Source: Rhizobium sp. Q54
Lineage (GTDB): Bacteria > Pseudomonadota > Alphaproteobacteria > Rhizobiales > Xanthobacteraceae
DNA length: 33,460 bases
Assembly: GCA_945861265.1 (NCBI GenBank)
Contig: CAMAUC010000033.1
Location: forward strand, 1-33,460
Reading direction: 5' to 3'
The position numbers were made by a program, and so were the translations under genes. The notes beneath the pieces were generated by a model, which saw only the letters and a program-made list of their open reading frames with translations, was not told the origin of the DNA and did no database searches. Below are positions 24,414 to 32,287 of this stretch, in pieces (position 1 is the stretch's first letter; every line of letters begins with the position of its first letter).

Positions 24414-26048
24414 ATGGCAAAGGTTCAACTCGGTCCGTCCGCGCATATCGACACCTTCGCGCGCGACAATCTGCCGCCGTTCGATCAATGGCCCGAACTG
24501 CTGCTCGATCGGCCGGAATTCCAGTATCTGGATTATCTCAACGCCGCGGTCGAACTGACCGACCGAAATGTCGAGCGCGGCTTCGGCGATCGCGTCGCGC
24601 TGATTGGCAATGGCCGCCGCCGTACTTACAAGGAGTTATCCGACTGGACGAACAGGCTGGCGCATGCGCTGGTGGAAAATTATGGCGTCAAGCCGGGCAA
24701 TCGCGTGCTGATCCGTTCCGGCAATAATCCGGCGCTTGTCGCGGCGTGGCTCGCCGCGACCAAGGCGGGCGCGGTTGTCGTCAACACCATGCCGATGCTG
24801 CGCGCCGGCGAACTGGCCAAGATCGTCGACAAGGCCGAGGTGAGCCTTGCTCTTTGCGACAGCCGCATCGCCGATGAACTGATCGCCTGCGCCAAGACCA
24901 GCAAGTTTCTCAAGCAGGTCGTCAACTTCGACGGCACCTCGAATCACGACGCCGAGCTCGATCGCGTCGCGCTCGACAAGCCGGTGAAGTTCGATGCGGT
25001 CAGGACCGGTCGCGACGACGTCGCTCTGCTCGGCTTTACGTCGGGAACGACCGGCGAGCCGAAGGCGACCATGCATTTCCACCGTGATCTGTTGGCTATC
25101 GCCGATGGCTATGCCCGCGAGGTGCTTAACGTCACCGAAAGCGATGTCTTCGTCGGCTCGCCGCCCTTGGCCTTCACCTTCGGACTTGGCGGGCTGGCGA
25201 TCTTCCCGTTGCGCTTTGGCGCCACCGCGACGCTTCTGGAAAGTGCATCGCCGCCGAACATGATCCAGATCATTGAGACCTATAAAGCGACCATCTGTTT
25301 CACCGCGCCGACAGCCTATCGCGCCATGATGGCGGCGATGGACAAGGGCGCCGATCTGTCGTCGCTGCGCATCGCGGTCTCTGCCGGCGAAACATTGCCG
25401 GCGCCGGTGTTCGAGGAATGGAGCGCTAAGACAGGCACGCCGATTCTCGACGGCATCGGTTCGACCGAACTTCTGCATATCTTCATCACCAACCGAATCG
25501 GCGATGCGCGCCCCGGCGCAACGGGAAAGCCGGTCGGCGGCTATGTCGCGCGCATCGTCGACAAAAATATGAACGAAGTTGCGCGCGGAGAATTCGGGAG
25601 GCTCGCGGTGCGCGGTCCGACCGGCTGCCGCTATCTCGACGACAAGCGCCAGAAGGACTATGTCCGTGACGGCTGGAACCTGACCGGCGACACCTTCATG
25701 CAGGATGCCGACGGTTATTTCCACTTTGTCGCCCGCGCCGACGATATGATCGTCTCGGCCGGCTACAACATCGCGGGTCCCGAAGTCGAGGCGGCGCTGC
25801 TCACCCACCAGGATGTCGCCGAATGCGCCGTGGTCGGCGCCACCGATGTCGATCGCGGCGAGATCGTCGCCGCGTTTGTTGTGCTCCGGCCCAACGTCGT
25901 CGGCGACGAAAGCTGCGCGAAAAAATTGCAGGACCACGTCAAGGCGACGATCGCGCCCTATAAATATCCCCGCGCCGTGCATTTCGTCGAGGCTCTGCCG
26001 AAGACGCAGACCGGCAAGATCCAGCGCTTCCGCTTGCGCCAGCCATAG
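24414..26048 (+). CDS. Benzoate-CoA ligase family protein (probable 2-aminobenzoate-CoA ligase)
   Basis: A 544-residue adenylate-forming ligase: aryl acid + ATP + CoA gives aryl-CoA + AMP + PPi. The P-loop is FTSGTTGEPK (208-217). DGIGSTELLHIF (346-357) is characteristic of the benzoate-CoA ligase family. The ATP site continues with NLTGDTF (422-428) and DDMIVSAGYNI, and the catalytic lysine is in KTQTGKIQR (Lys535). The ligase feeds the fused hydroxylase/reductase upstream. Which ring acid it takes (2-aminobenzoate, salicylate or another) cannot be read, but the operon composition favours 2-aminobenzoate. Confidence 0.9.
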   Translation: MAKVQLGPSAHIDTFARDNLPPFDQWPELLLDRPEFQYLDYLNAAVELTDRNVERGFGDRVALIGNGRRRTYKELSDWTNRLAHALVENYGVKPGNRVLIRSGNNPALVAAWLAATKAGAVVVNTMPMLRAGELAKIVDKAEVSLALCDSRIADELIACAKTSKFLKQVVNFDGTSNHDAELDRVALDKPVKFDAVRTGRDDVALLGFTSGTTGEPKATMHFHRDLLAIADGYAREVLNVTESDVFVGSPPLAFTFGLGGLAIFPLRFGATATLLESASPPNMIQIIETYKATICFTAPTAYRAMMAAMDKGADLSSLRIAVSAGETLPAPVFEEWSAKTGTPILDGIGSTELLHIFITNRIGDARPGATGKPVGGYVARIVDKNMNEVARGEFGRLAVRGPTGCRYLDDKRQKDYVRDGWNLTGDTFMQDADGYFHFVARADDMIVSAGYNIAGPEVEAALLTHQDVAECAVVGATDVDRGEIVAAFVVLRPNVVGDESCAKKLQDHVKATIAPYKYPRAVHFVEALPKTQTGKIQRFRLRQP

Positions 26049-26055
26049 GCATCCC

Positions 26056-26463
26056 ATGAAAAATCAAATGCAGGTTCTTCAGCCCGAGGGCTGGGCGGCG
26101 CCCAAGGGCTACGCCAACGGCATCCTCGCCGATGGCCGCCAGGTCCATATCGCGGGACAGATCGGCTGGACCGCCGAGGCGAAACTGGTGAGCGCCGATT
26201 TTGTCGCGCAGGTTGAACAGGCGCTCGCCAATATCGTGCAGGTTCTGGCCGAGGCCGGTGGGGAGCCTGCCCACATTGTACGCCTGACATGGTACATAAC
26301 CGACAAATCCGAGTATATGTCTCGGCAGAGGGATATCGGGGCGGCGTATCGGCGCATCATCGGCCGGCACTTTCCGGCCATGTCAGCGGTCATCGTCGCG
26401 GGCTTGATCGAGGATGGCGCCAAGGTCGAAATCGAAGCGACGGCGGTGCTGCCGCCGAAATAG
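26056..26463 (+). CDS. RidA (YjgF/YER057c) family protein, probable enamine/imine deaminase
   Basis: A 135-residue RidA-fold protein. It has GRQVHIAGQIGWTAEAKLVS and the family C-terminal block MSAVIVAGLIEDGAKVEIEATAVLP, including the IEATA motif. RidA proteins hydrolyse reactive enamines/imines to ketones and ammonia. Placed 7 bases after the ligase, it could remove the amino group from the 2-amino-5-oxocyclohexenyl-CoA made by the fused enzyme, which would favour an anthranilate pathway over salicylate (inference). The usual arginine of canonical RidA should be checked by alignment; the segment near AHIVRLTWYITDK is atypical. Confidence 0.88.
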   Translation: MKNQMQVLQPEGWAAPKGYANGILADGRQVHIAGQIGWTAEAKLVSADFVAQVEQALANIVQVLAEAGGEPAHIVRLTWYITDKSEYMSRQRDIGAAYRRIIGRHFPAMSAVIVAGLIEDGAKVEIEATAVLPPK

Positions 26464-26513
26464 CGCGGCCGGTCCGGCAGTGGTAAAAAGATAAAAAGCT
26501 CAAGGGAAGAACA

Positions 26514-28832
26514 ATGTCGGACAACGGTCTCTTCAAATACAAAGGTCGCCGGGAAGACGGACGCCTCGTCACCGGTCAGGGCCGTTACGCCAACGACCAT
26601 AATCTTCCCGGCCAGGCCTATGCCTGCTTCCGCCGCTCCGACCGCGCCCACGCCATCATCAAGTCGATCGACGTCGAGGCTGCGAAAAAGAGTCCCGGTG
26701 TTCTGGCGGTTCTCACCGGCAAGGACGTTGCATCCGAAGGTTTCGGCACGCTGCCGCCGATCCAGCCGCCGCCGGGCCGGGGCGGGATGGCGCTTCTTTG
26801 GGTCGATCGTCCGATCCTGGCGCGCGATCGCGTCCGCTTTGCCGGCGAGGAAATCGCCGTGGTAGTCGCCGAGACGCAAGGACAGGCGCGCGATGCGGCC
26901 GATCTGATCGAGGTCGAATTCGAAGACCTGCCTATTCTCATCGGTCCCAGGAAAGCGATGGCGCCGGGTGCATTTCAGATGCACGACAAGATTCCGGGCA
27001 ATCTTTGCTTTGATTTCCAATACGGCAACGAGAAAGCCGTCGCCGACGCCTTCGCCCGCGCCGCCGGCACCGTGTCGCTGACCGCGGAAAGCCCGCGTGT
27101 CGCACCCAATCCGATGGAAGTCCGCAGCGCGCTCGCCGCTTATGACGAAGCCAAGGACGTCTACACTTTCTACAGCCCGAACCAGGGCGGCCCGTCCTTC
27201 GGTCACGAACTGTCGATTATTTCCGGCGTCCCGCACGAAAAAATTCGCATTCCGATGCTGGATGTCGGCGGCGCCTTCGGCGCGCGCACCGCGCCGTTCT
27301 CCGAATATCCGGTACTGATGGTGCTGGCGAAAAAACTCAAACGCCCGGTGAAATGGTCGTCGACACGCTCGGAGGATTTCCTTACCGACAACCACGGCCG
27401 CGCCGTGTCGCTGAAAGGCGAACTGGCCTACGACGCCAATGGCAAGTTCCTCGCCATCCGCACCGAATGGCTGTGCGACTCTGGCGCCTACCTGTCGCAC
27501 GCAGGCGCGTTTACCAACTCCATCAACGGCTTTGTCATCGGCGCCGGAGTTTATAACGTCGAAGCTTTGTATGGCCGCCACTATCAGGTGATGACCAACA
27601 CCGCGCCGACCAACGCCTATCGCGGCGCCGGCCGGCCGGAAGCCAATTACATCGTCGAACGTCTGGTCGACGAAGCCGCCGCCAAGCTCGATATGGATCC
27701 GTTCGAGCTGCGCCGCCGCAACATGATCAAGAAGACGCAGTTCCCCTACAAGACGCTGACCGGTGCGATGTTCGACAGCGGCGATTTCCACGCGTTGGTG
27801 GCCAAGGCCAAGGAAGAGGCCGACTGGAAAGGCTTCGCCGCGCGGCGCCGTCAGTCGAAGAAAGCCGGCAAATTGCGCGGCATCGGCACGGCGGTATTCA
27901 TCGAGCCGTCGGGCGGCGGCGGCATGAAGAAGGACGAGGTCGCGGTGCTGTTCGACAAGGACGGCCGCGCCACCATTCACAACGTTGCCGGTTCGAGCGG
28001 GCAGGCGCACGAAACCGTATTCCCGGAACTGGTCGCGGGCTGGCTCGGTATCGACGCCGAGAAAATCGTCAGCAAGTCGGGCGATCCGGACGGTCCGCAT
28101 TTGATCGGCCATCCGTCGATCGGTTCGCGCTCGGCATTCTCGCAAGGCAGCGCCTTCAAGGTCGCGGCCGACATCATCATCGAAAAGGCGCGAAAGATCG
28201 CTGCTGATGAGCTGGAAGCCGGTGTCAACGATATCGAATTCGCCAATGGCGTCTTCACCATCGCCGGCACCGACCGCAGCATGACGATGACCAAGGTCAT
28301 TGAGAAAAGCTGCGCCATCGTGCCGAGCCCGCTCGATACGGTCGCCGAGCGCGGGATTTCGATGGCGTTCCCTAGCGGCGCGCATGTCGTGGAAGTCGAG
28401 ATCGATCCGCAAACCGGCAAGGTCGACGTCGTCAATTACATCGCGGTTGACGACATGGGCACCGTCATCAATCAGGTGCTGGCCGACGGCCAGGTTGTCG
28501 GCGGCATCTTCCAGGGCGCGGGCCAGGTGTTCGGTGAAAACTGCCAGTACGATGCCGACGACGGGCAGCTGCTGACCGGCAGCTTCATGGACTACTGCAT
28601 GCCGCGCGCGGATCTCGTACCGTCCATCGGCCTGTTCAATGTCGTTGTGCCGTCGCCGAACAATCCGATGGGCGTCAAGGGCGTCGGCGAAGCCGGATCG
28701 ACCGGCTCGCTGCCGGCCTGCATGAATGCGGTGTTGAATGCCTTGCGAACGATTGGCGTCACGCACTTCGATATGCCGGCGACGCCGTCGCGCATCTGGA
28801 GCGCCATCGCCGCGGTCAAACCGTCGGCGTGA
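26514..28832 (+). CDS. Xanthine dehydrogenase/CoxL-family molybdopterin-binding subunit, stand-alone
   Basis: A 772-residue large subunit of the xanthine oxidase superfamily. VGGAFGAR at about 257-264 is the glycine-rich Mo-cofactor loop, TNAYRGAGRPEA matches form II (AYRGAGR), and the active-site glutamate is in GVKGVGEAGSTGS near the end. True CO dehydrogenase has the Cys-containing AYXCSFR loop instead, so this is a hydroxylase of unknown substrate. The iron-sulfur small subunit and FAD medium subunit that normally accompany it are not in the window. It starts 50 bases after RidA, with GGGAAG just upstream, and may hydroxylate an aromatic intermediate or be separately controlled. Confidence 0.9.
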   Translation: MSDNGLFKYKGRREDGRLVTGQGRYANDHNLPGQAYACFRRSDRAHAIIKSIDVEAAKKSPGVLAVLTGKDVASEGFGTLPPIQPPPGRGGMALLWVDRPILARDRVRFAGEEIAVVVAETQGQARDAADLIEVEFEDLPILIGPRKAMAPGAFQMHDKIPGNLCFDFQYGNEKAVADAFARAAGTVSLTAESPRVAPNPMEVRSALAAYDEAKDVYTFYSPNQGGPSFGHELSIISGVPHEKIRIPMLDVGGAFGARTAPFSEYPVLMVLAKKLKRPVKWSSTRSEDFLTDNHGRAVSLKGELAYDANGKFLAIRTEWLCDSGAYLSHAGAFTNSINGFVIGAGVYNVEALYGRHYQVMTNTAPTNAYRGAGRPEANYIVERLVDEAAAKLDMDPFELRRRNMIKKTQFPYKTLTGAMFDSGDFHALVAKAKEEADWKGFAARRRQSKKAGKLRGIGTAVFIEPSGGGGMKKDEVAVLFDKDGRATIHNVAGSSGQAHETVFPELVAGWLGIDAEKIVSKSGDPDGPHLIGHPSIGSRSAFSQGSAFKVAADIIIEKARKIAADELEAGVNDIEFANGVFTIAGTDRSMTMTKVIEKSCAIVPSPLDTVAERGISMAFPSGAHVVEVEIDPQTGKVDVVNYIAVDDMGTVINQVLADGQVVGGIFQGAGQVFGENCQYDADDGQLLTGSFMDYCMPRADLVPSIGLFNVVVPSPNNPMGVKGVGEAGSTGSLPACMNAVLNALRTIGVTHFDMPATPSRIWSAIAAVKPSA

Positions 28833-28842
28833 GCCGTCGTGC

Positions 28843-29049
28843 TCAATTCAGGCGATGAGCGGCCGGTTCGGTATTGGTTTCACCGGGAAAGGCGCCGGCC
28901 TCGATGGAGGTCGGGTCTTCGGCTTCGGCAAGGGTCAGGTAGAGCTGCTCCAGCCTTAGATAACGTTCGCGGCTTTCTTCGTCATACGTCGCGTCCGCGA
29001 GGGCGGCACAGGTGGCCGCTTGCCGTTTCAAACATTTTGCAGTCGTCAT
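28843..29049 (-). CDS. Small hypothetical protein (68 residues)
   Basis: A 68-residue, largely helical protein with MTTAKCLKRQAATCAALADA and ESRERYLRLEQLYLTLAEAED. The pattern of a Cys-rich start followed by a short Glu/Leu helix resembles small uncharacterised proteins common in Bradyrhizobium-like genomes (recall only). A ribosome site AAAGG lies about 9 bases before the ATG. No domain or signal was recognised. It converges on the CoxL-like gene, with 10 bases between the stops. Confidence 0.6.
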   Translation of the reverse strand: MTTAKCLKRQAATCAALADATYDEESRERYLRLEQLYLTLAEAEDPTSIEAGAFPGETNTEPAAHRLN

Positions 29050-29153
29050 GGTCGCAGACCTTTCGACTAATTGCTCGTTTGCATTGCAGCATTAAAAATG
29101 CGGCATTGCAACAAAAATTCACAAAACCCTCACATATCGGAAAATCGTGTCGC

Positions 29154-29981
29154 TTAGGCGAAACCGAATAGCCGGCGTGGGGTGTCGATAAACAACGCGC
29201 GGCGGTCGTTAACGTTCGGAAAAAACTGCGCGACGAGTTCCACCAAGGGACCGTAATCCTGCCGTTGCGGCGCGCGCAAATAGGGCCAATCCGATGCCCA
29301 CAGGCAGTGTTCAAGCGTGAAAGCATCGACGACGGCGCGGACGAACGGCCAGCAATCCTCGAACGGATAGCCGCGTTGTGAGAATTTGGAGTAACCGGAC
29401 AATTTGACGCTGACCCGCTTCGTTTTGGCCAATTTCAGCAAGGCTGCAAAGCCGGGCTGGCCGAGGCCCGCGGAAGGGGTCGGCCGGCCGAGATGGTCGA
29501 TCAACACCTTGACCGGGATGGACTCGATCCACGGCACATACATCAGAAGCTGGTCATGCTCGCTCTGGATTTGCATGAACATGTCGAGGTCGGCCAGTCT
29601 GCGAATCAACGGCTCGGCGACCTTGTAATAGTCGTTGCCGTGAAAGGTTGGATTGAATGCGGCGCCGATAATGCCTTGCTTTTTCAATGCCCGCAGATCG
29701 TCGAGGCTGGCGTTAAAATCGATAATGGCGATGCCCTTGAGGCGGTCTTTATCCTGGGCGATCGCGTCGAGCATGCAGCTGTTGTCGCCGCCGTAGCCGG
29801 AATTCGGCTGCACCAATAATGAATGGGACACGCCGTAGGTTTTCATGACCTGGCGCAGTTGCGCGGCGGTGCCGATTTCCTGCCCTGATGGGTGGTAGGC
29901 AATGTCCTTGCCGTACGAAAACCGGGCGGGGTCGAAGACATGGGTATGGCAGTCGATTTTCGGTTCTTCGAAAATGCTCAT
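29154..29981 (-). CDS. Amidohydrolase family 2 (PDC hydrolase-like metal-dependent hydrolase)
   Basis: A 275-residue TIM-barrel metallohydrolase. The metal-site pair is in IDCHTHVFDP (His12, His14), a conserved histidine is in LIDHLGRPTP, and the C-terminal metal ligand is in WASDWPYLR. This pattern matches the 2-pyrone-4,6-dicarboxylate lactonase/amidohydrolase 2 group, which opens lactones or amides of aromatic ring-cleavage products. It may take part in aromatic catabolism with the operon at 18887-28832 but is transcribed separately. No clear ribosome site is seen before 29981. Confidence 0.87.
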   Translation of the reverse strand: MSIFEEPKIDCHTHVFDPARFSYGKDIAYHPSGQEIGTAAQLRQVMKTYGVSHSLLVQPNSGYGGDNSCMLDAIAQDKDRLKGIAIIDFNASLDDLRALKKQGIIGAAFNPTFHGNDYYKVAEPLIRRLADLDMFMQIQSEHDQLLMYVPWIESIPVKVLIDHLGRPTPSAGLGQPGFAALLKLAKTKRVSVKLSGYSKFSQRGYPFEDCWPFVRAVVDAFTLEHCLWASDWPYLRAPQRQDYGPLVELVAQFFPNVNDRRALFIDTPRRLFGFA

Positions 29982-30119
29982 AGCGTGATGCTGCCTAACG
30001 GAATACCGCCCGGCAATAAGCCCTTACGAACGGATTTCTCTGCTATCTAAGCATGGAATAGCTCTTGCATGCCAAACAGGTCAGAATCCGCGTATCAGGT
30101 TCTGGTGGAGTGCTCATAG
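29982..30119. other. Divergent gap between amidohydrolase and nasT
   Basis: 138 bases with no gene. I see no palindrome or sigma-54 site here. A GGAG at 30107-30110 precedes the nasT start. Confidence 0.5.
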
Positions 30120-30767
30120 TTGGCTGAAACGCGCAAAGGTTCGGATTCATCAAGCCCTGGCTCCCAGCCGCAGGGCGGGCAACGCGATTCGTCGCTGAAG
30201 ATCGCGATCGTCGACGAAAGCCCGATCCGCGCCGCCATCCTCGAAGACGGCCTGCGCGAGGCCGGCTTCACCCAGGTCGAGCGCATCGCCGAAACCCACA
30301 ACCTGCTGGTGCGCATCTATGCGATGGACCCGGACGTCATCCTGATCGACCTGGAAAGTCCAAGCCGCGACATGCTCGAGCAGATGTTCCAGATGAGTCG
30401 CGCGGTGAAACGCCCGGTGGCCATGTTCGTCGACCAGAGCGACACCGCCTCGATCCAGGCGGCGGTCGATGCCGGCGTCTCGGCCTATATCGTCGGCGGG
30501 CTGAAGAAAGAACGCATCACCAGCATTCTCGATCTCTGCATCTCGCGCTTCAACGCCTTTCATCGTCTGCAAACCGAACTCGATCAGGCCAAGGACGCGC
30601 TCGACGAACGCAAGGTTATCGATCGCGCCAAAGGTGTGCTGATGAAAGCCAAGAAGTTCAGCGAAGAAGAGGCCTATGCGCTGATGCGCAAAACCGCGAT
30701 GAACGAGAACAAGAAGATCGTCGACATCGCGCAATCGGTACTGACCGCGGCGGAGTTGTTCAAATGA
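30120..30767 (+). CDS. nasT: NasT: ANTAR-domain antiterminator
   Basis: A 215-residue pseudo-receiver plus ANTAR RNA-binding protein. Residues 27-145 form the receiver-like part (KIAIVDESPIRAAIL; ILIDLES with Asp77; GVSAYIVGGLKKE). Residues about 155-212 form the ANTAR domain (ERKVIDRAKGVLMKAKKFSEEEAY, then IAQSVLTAAELF). In the family NasT binds two-hairpin leader RNAs and prevents termination when NasS releases it on binding nitrate. The start is TTG at 30120 with GGAG 9 bases upstream; no ATG or GTG gives the full domain. A Ser/Gly/Gln-rich segment of about 25 residues precedes the receiver. It overlaps nasS as ATGA. Its likely target lies 1.3 kb downstream at 32147-32227. Confidence 0.9.
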   Translation: MAETRKGSDSSSPGSQPQGGQRDSSLKIAIVDESPIRAAILEDGLREAGFTQVERIAETHNLLVRIYAMDPDVILIDLESPSRDMLEQMFQMSRAVKRPVAMFVDQSDTASIQAAVDAGVSAYIVGGLKKERITSILDLCISRFNAFHRLQTELDQAKDALDERKVIDRAKGVLMKAKKFSEEEAYALMRKTAMNENKKIVDIAQSVLTAAELFK

Positions 30768-31954
30768 GCGCAATCAGACTTCGTATCGGTTACATTCCAC
30801 TGGTCGACGCCGCCGCGTTGATTGTCGCCGCCGATCTCGGTTTCACCGCCGCCGAAAATCTCGACGTCGAGTTGGTGCGTGAAGTGTCGTGGTCGAATGT
30901 GCGCGACAAGCTCAATATCGGCCTGTTCGACGCCGCGCATCTGCTGGCCCCGGTCGCGGTCGCATCCAGCCTCGGCATTGGCCACGTACGGGTGCCGATC
31001 GTTGCGCCCTTTAATCTCGGGCTGAACGGCAATGCCATCACCATATCGCCGCGGCTGTTCGCGGCTCTGGAAAGCCGCGCCGATGGCGATATAGCCGACC
31101 CTAAAGTGTCGGCACTGGCGCTGGCGCGCGTTGTGGCGGAGCGCAAGACGCGCAACGCCGAGCCGCTGACCTTCGGCATGACGTTTCCGTTCTCGCATCA
31201 CAATTATCAGTTGCGCTACTGGATGGCGGCCGGCGGCATCGATCCGGACGAAGACGTGCGGCTTGTCGTATTACCGCCGCCTTACATGGTGGAGAGCCTC
31301 ACGAATGGACATGTCGATGGCTTCTGCGTCGGCGCGCCGTGGAATTCGGTCGCGGTCGACGCCGGCATCGGCCGTATTTTGCACTTCGGCTGCGAAATTC
31401 AGTCGCGCGTTACCGAGAAAGTCTTCGCGGCACGCGAAAGCTGGGCCAACGAACATCCGGACGTCCTGGCCGCGCTGATCCGCGCCCTGGCCGCTGCGGC
31501 GGATTTCGCCGAGGCGCCGGAAAGCCTGACGGCCGTTTCGACGGCCATAGCGGGCCGGCTGGGGGTCACGCCCGAACTGGTCGCCCGCGCGCTCACCGGC
31601 AACCTGAAAGTCGCGTTCGACGGCACAGTGCGCGCGAACGATCGCTACCTGATGATCGGCCGCAACGGCGCGGCACGCCCCGATCCCGTACAAGCCGCGT
31701 GGATTTACGCGCAGATCGTGCGCTGGGGACAGGCTCCGTTGTCGGAGGAATCGCTGGCGCTCGCGCAAGCCGTATTCCGGCCGGACCTTTACGACGCCGC
31801 TGTCGGCGTTTCCCCGCCGCTTGGACCCGGCGAGGCTGCCGACGGCATTGGCGGCTTTATTGGCCCCGCATTCAACCCCGCCGATATTGCCGGACACATC
31901 GCTTTCTGGCGCACCAAGCGGGCGGGAAAGCCGCAGCTTTCCGTGGTCCGCTAA
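30764..31954 (+). CDS. nasS: NasS: cytosolic nitrate/nitrite sensor of the NrtA family
   Basis: A 396-residue binding protein of the NrtA/CmpA family lacking a signal peptide: it begins directly with MSAIRLRIGYIPLVDAAALIVA, the start of the mature fold. Shared family blocks are MTFPFSHHNYQLRYWMAAGGIDPDEDV and VDGFCVGAPWN, also seen in the exported nrtA protein here (GTHDLWMRYWLAAGGIDPDKD; MDAFCVGEPWP). The missing export signal identifies it as the sensor NasS, which holds NasT inactive until nitrate binds. The start overlaps nasT (ATGA), giving matched synthesis of the pair. A glycine/proline-rich C-terminal extension (SPPLGPGEAADGIGGFIG) is present. Confidence 0.9.
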   Translation: MSAIRLRIGYIPLVDAAALIVAADLGFTAAENLDVELVREVSWSNVRDKLNIGLFDAAHLLAPVAVASSLGIGHVRVPIVAPFNLGLNGNAITISPRLFAALESRADGDIADPKVSALALARVVAERKTRNAEPLTFGMTFPFSHHNYQLRYWMAAGGIDPDEDVRLVVLPPPYMVESLTNGHVDGFCVGAPWNSVAVDAGIGRILHFGCEIQSRVTEKVFAARESWANEHPDVLAALIRALAAAADFAEAPESLTAVSTAIAGRLGVTPELVARALTGNLKVAFDGTVRANDRYLMIGRNGAARPDPVQAAWIYAQIVRWGQAPLSEESLALAQAVFRPDLYDAAVGVSPPLGPGEAADGIGGFIGPAFNPADIAGHIAFWRTKRAGKPQLSVVR

Positions 31955-32088
31955 ATCTGCTGCGCTGCACAATAAATACGCATGCTGCGGGCGATGTGAG
32001 CATACGGCGAATTTTCGCGCGGCAATTTACCGCCGCCAGCTTCATTTAACATATTGAAATCATTGATTTATGCCGTCAGCCCCTGAGT

Positions 32089-32103
32089 TGGCACGGCGCT
32101 TGT
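32089..32103 (+). promoter_or_regulatory. Sigma-54 promoter of the nitrate transport operon
   Basis: TGGCACG (32089-32095), four bases, then TTGT (32100-32103): an exact -24 element and a near-exact -12 element (consensus TTGC). Transcription should start at about 32114-32116, just before the leader hairpins. This implies NtrC-type control by nitrogen status, as in other nitrate assimilation operons. Confidence 0.8.
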
Positions 32104-32146
32104 ATAGATGAAGTCCAAGACGCGCCGCTCTCGAGCAGGCGCATCG

Positions 32147-32178
32147 GGTCCAATGACGGGCCACCAGCAACGCCGCTG
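32147..32178 (+). promoter_or_regulatory. ANTAR (NasT) RNA-binding site: two hexaloop hairpins
   Basis: Hairpin 1 is GGTCC-AATGAC-GGGCC (32147-32162), and hairpin 2 is CAGC-AACGCC-GCTG (32165-32178). Both loops are six bases with A at position 1 and G at position 4, the defining feature of ANTAR targets. Two bases separate the stems. Hairpin 2 uses bases 32172-32178, which also form the 5' arm of the terminator, so binding of NasT to hairpin 2 would prevent termination. Confidence 0.85.
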
Positions 32179-32227
32179 TCCTGAGGAGGAGCGCTTTTTC
32201 ATGCGCCTCGGGACTGCGGCTTTTTTT
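32172..32227 (+). terminator. Rho-independent terminator in the nrtA leader (attenuator)
   Basis: GCCGCTGTCCTGAGG (32172-32186) pairs with CCTCGGGACTGCGGC (32206-32220): 15 positions with one mismatch and one G-U pair, followed directly by seven T (32221-32227). It stands 60 bases before the nrtA start and should block expression unless NasT stabilises the competing hairpin. Confidence 0.9.
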
Positions 32228-32287
32228 ATGCGCTGACGGCGAATGACGACAGACCGGGTCACTCGAATGAAAAGGATGACGCTTCCT

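Larger units (their letters stand above)
31955..32287 (+). promoter_or_regulatory. nrtA promoter and leader region
   Basis: A 333-base gap without a gene. It holds an AT-rich stretch (32041-32070), the sigma-54 promoter at 32089-32103, an extra hairpin near the predicted 5' end of the RNA (GCGCC-GCT/AGC-A-GGCGC, 32122-32142), the two ANTAR hairpins and the terminator. Sites for the NtrC-type activator upstream were not identified. Confidence 0.75.

Noticed and set aside
26109-28766. 885-residue open frame antisense to the CoxL-like gene
   Set aside because: Same reason: composition bias, no domain, and full overlap with a well-supported gene.
26514-28832. Carbon monoxide dehydrogenase (CoxL form I)
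   Set aside because: The active-site loop reads AYRGAGR rather than the Cys-containing form I loop, and small and medium subunit genes are missing.
32122-32142. Hairpin GCGCC-GCT/AGC-GGCGC as ANTAR hairpin 1
   Set aside because: Its loop is CTCG, not a hexaloop with A1 and G4; the hairpins at 32147 and 32165 fit the signature with correct spacing.
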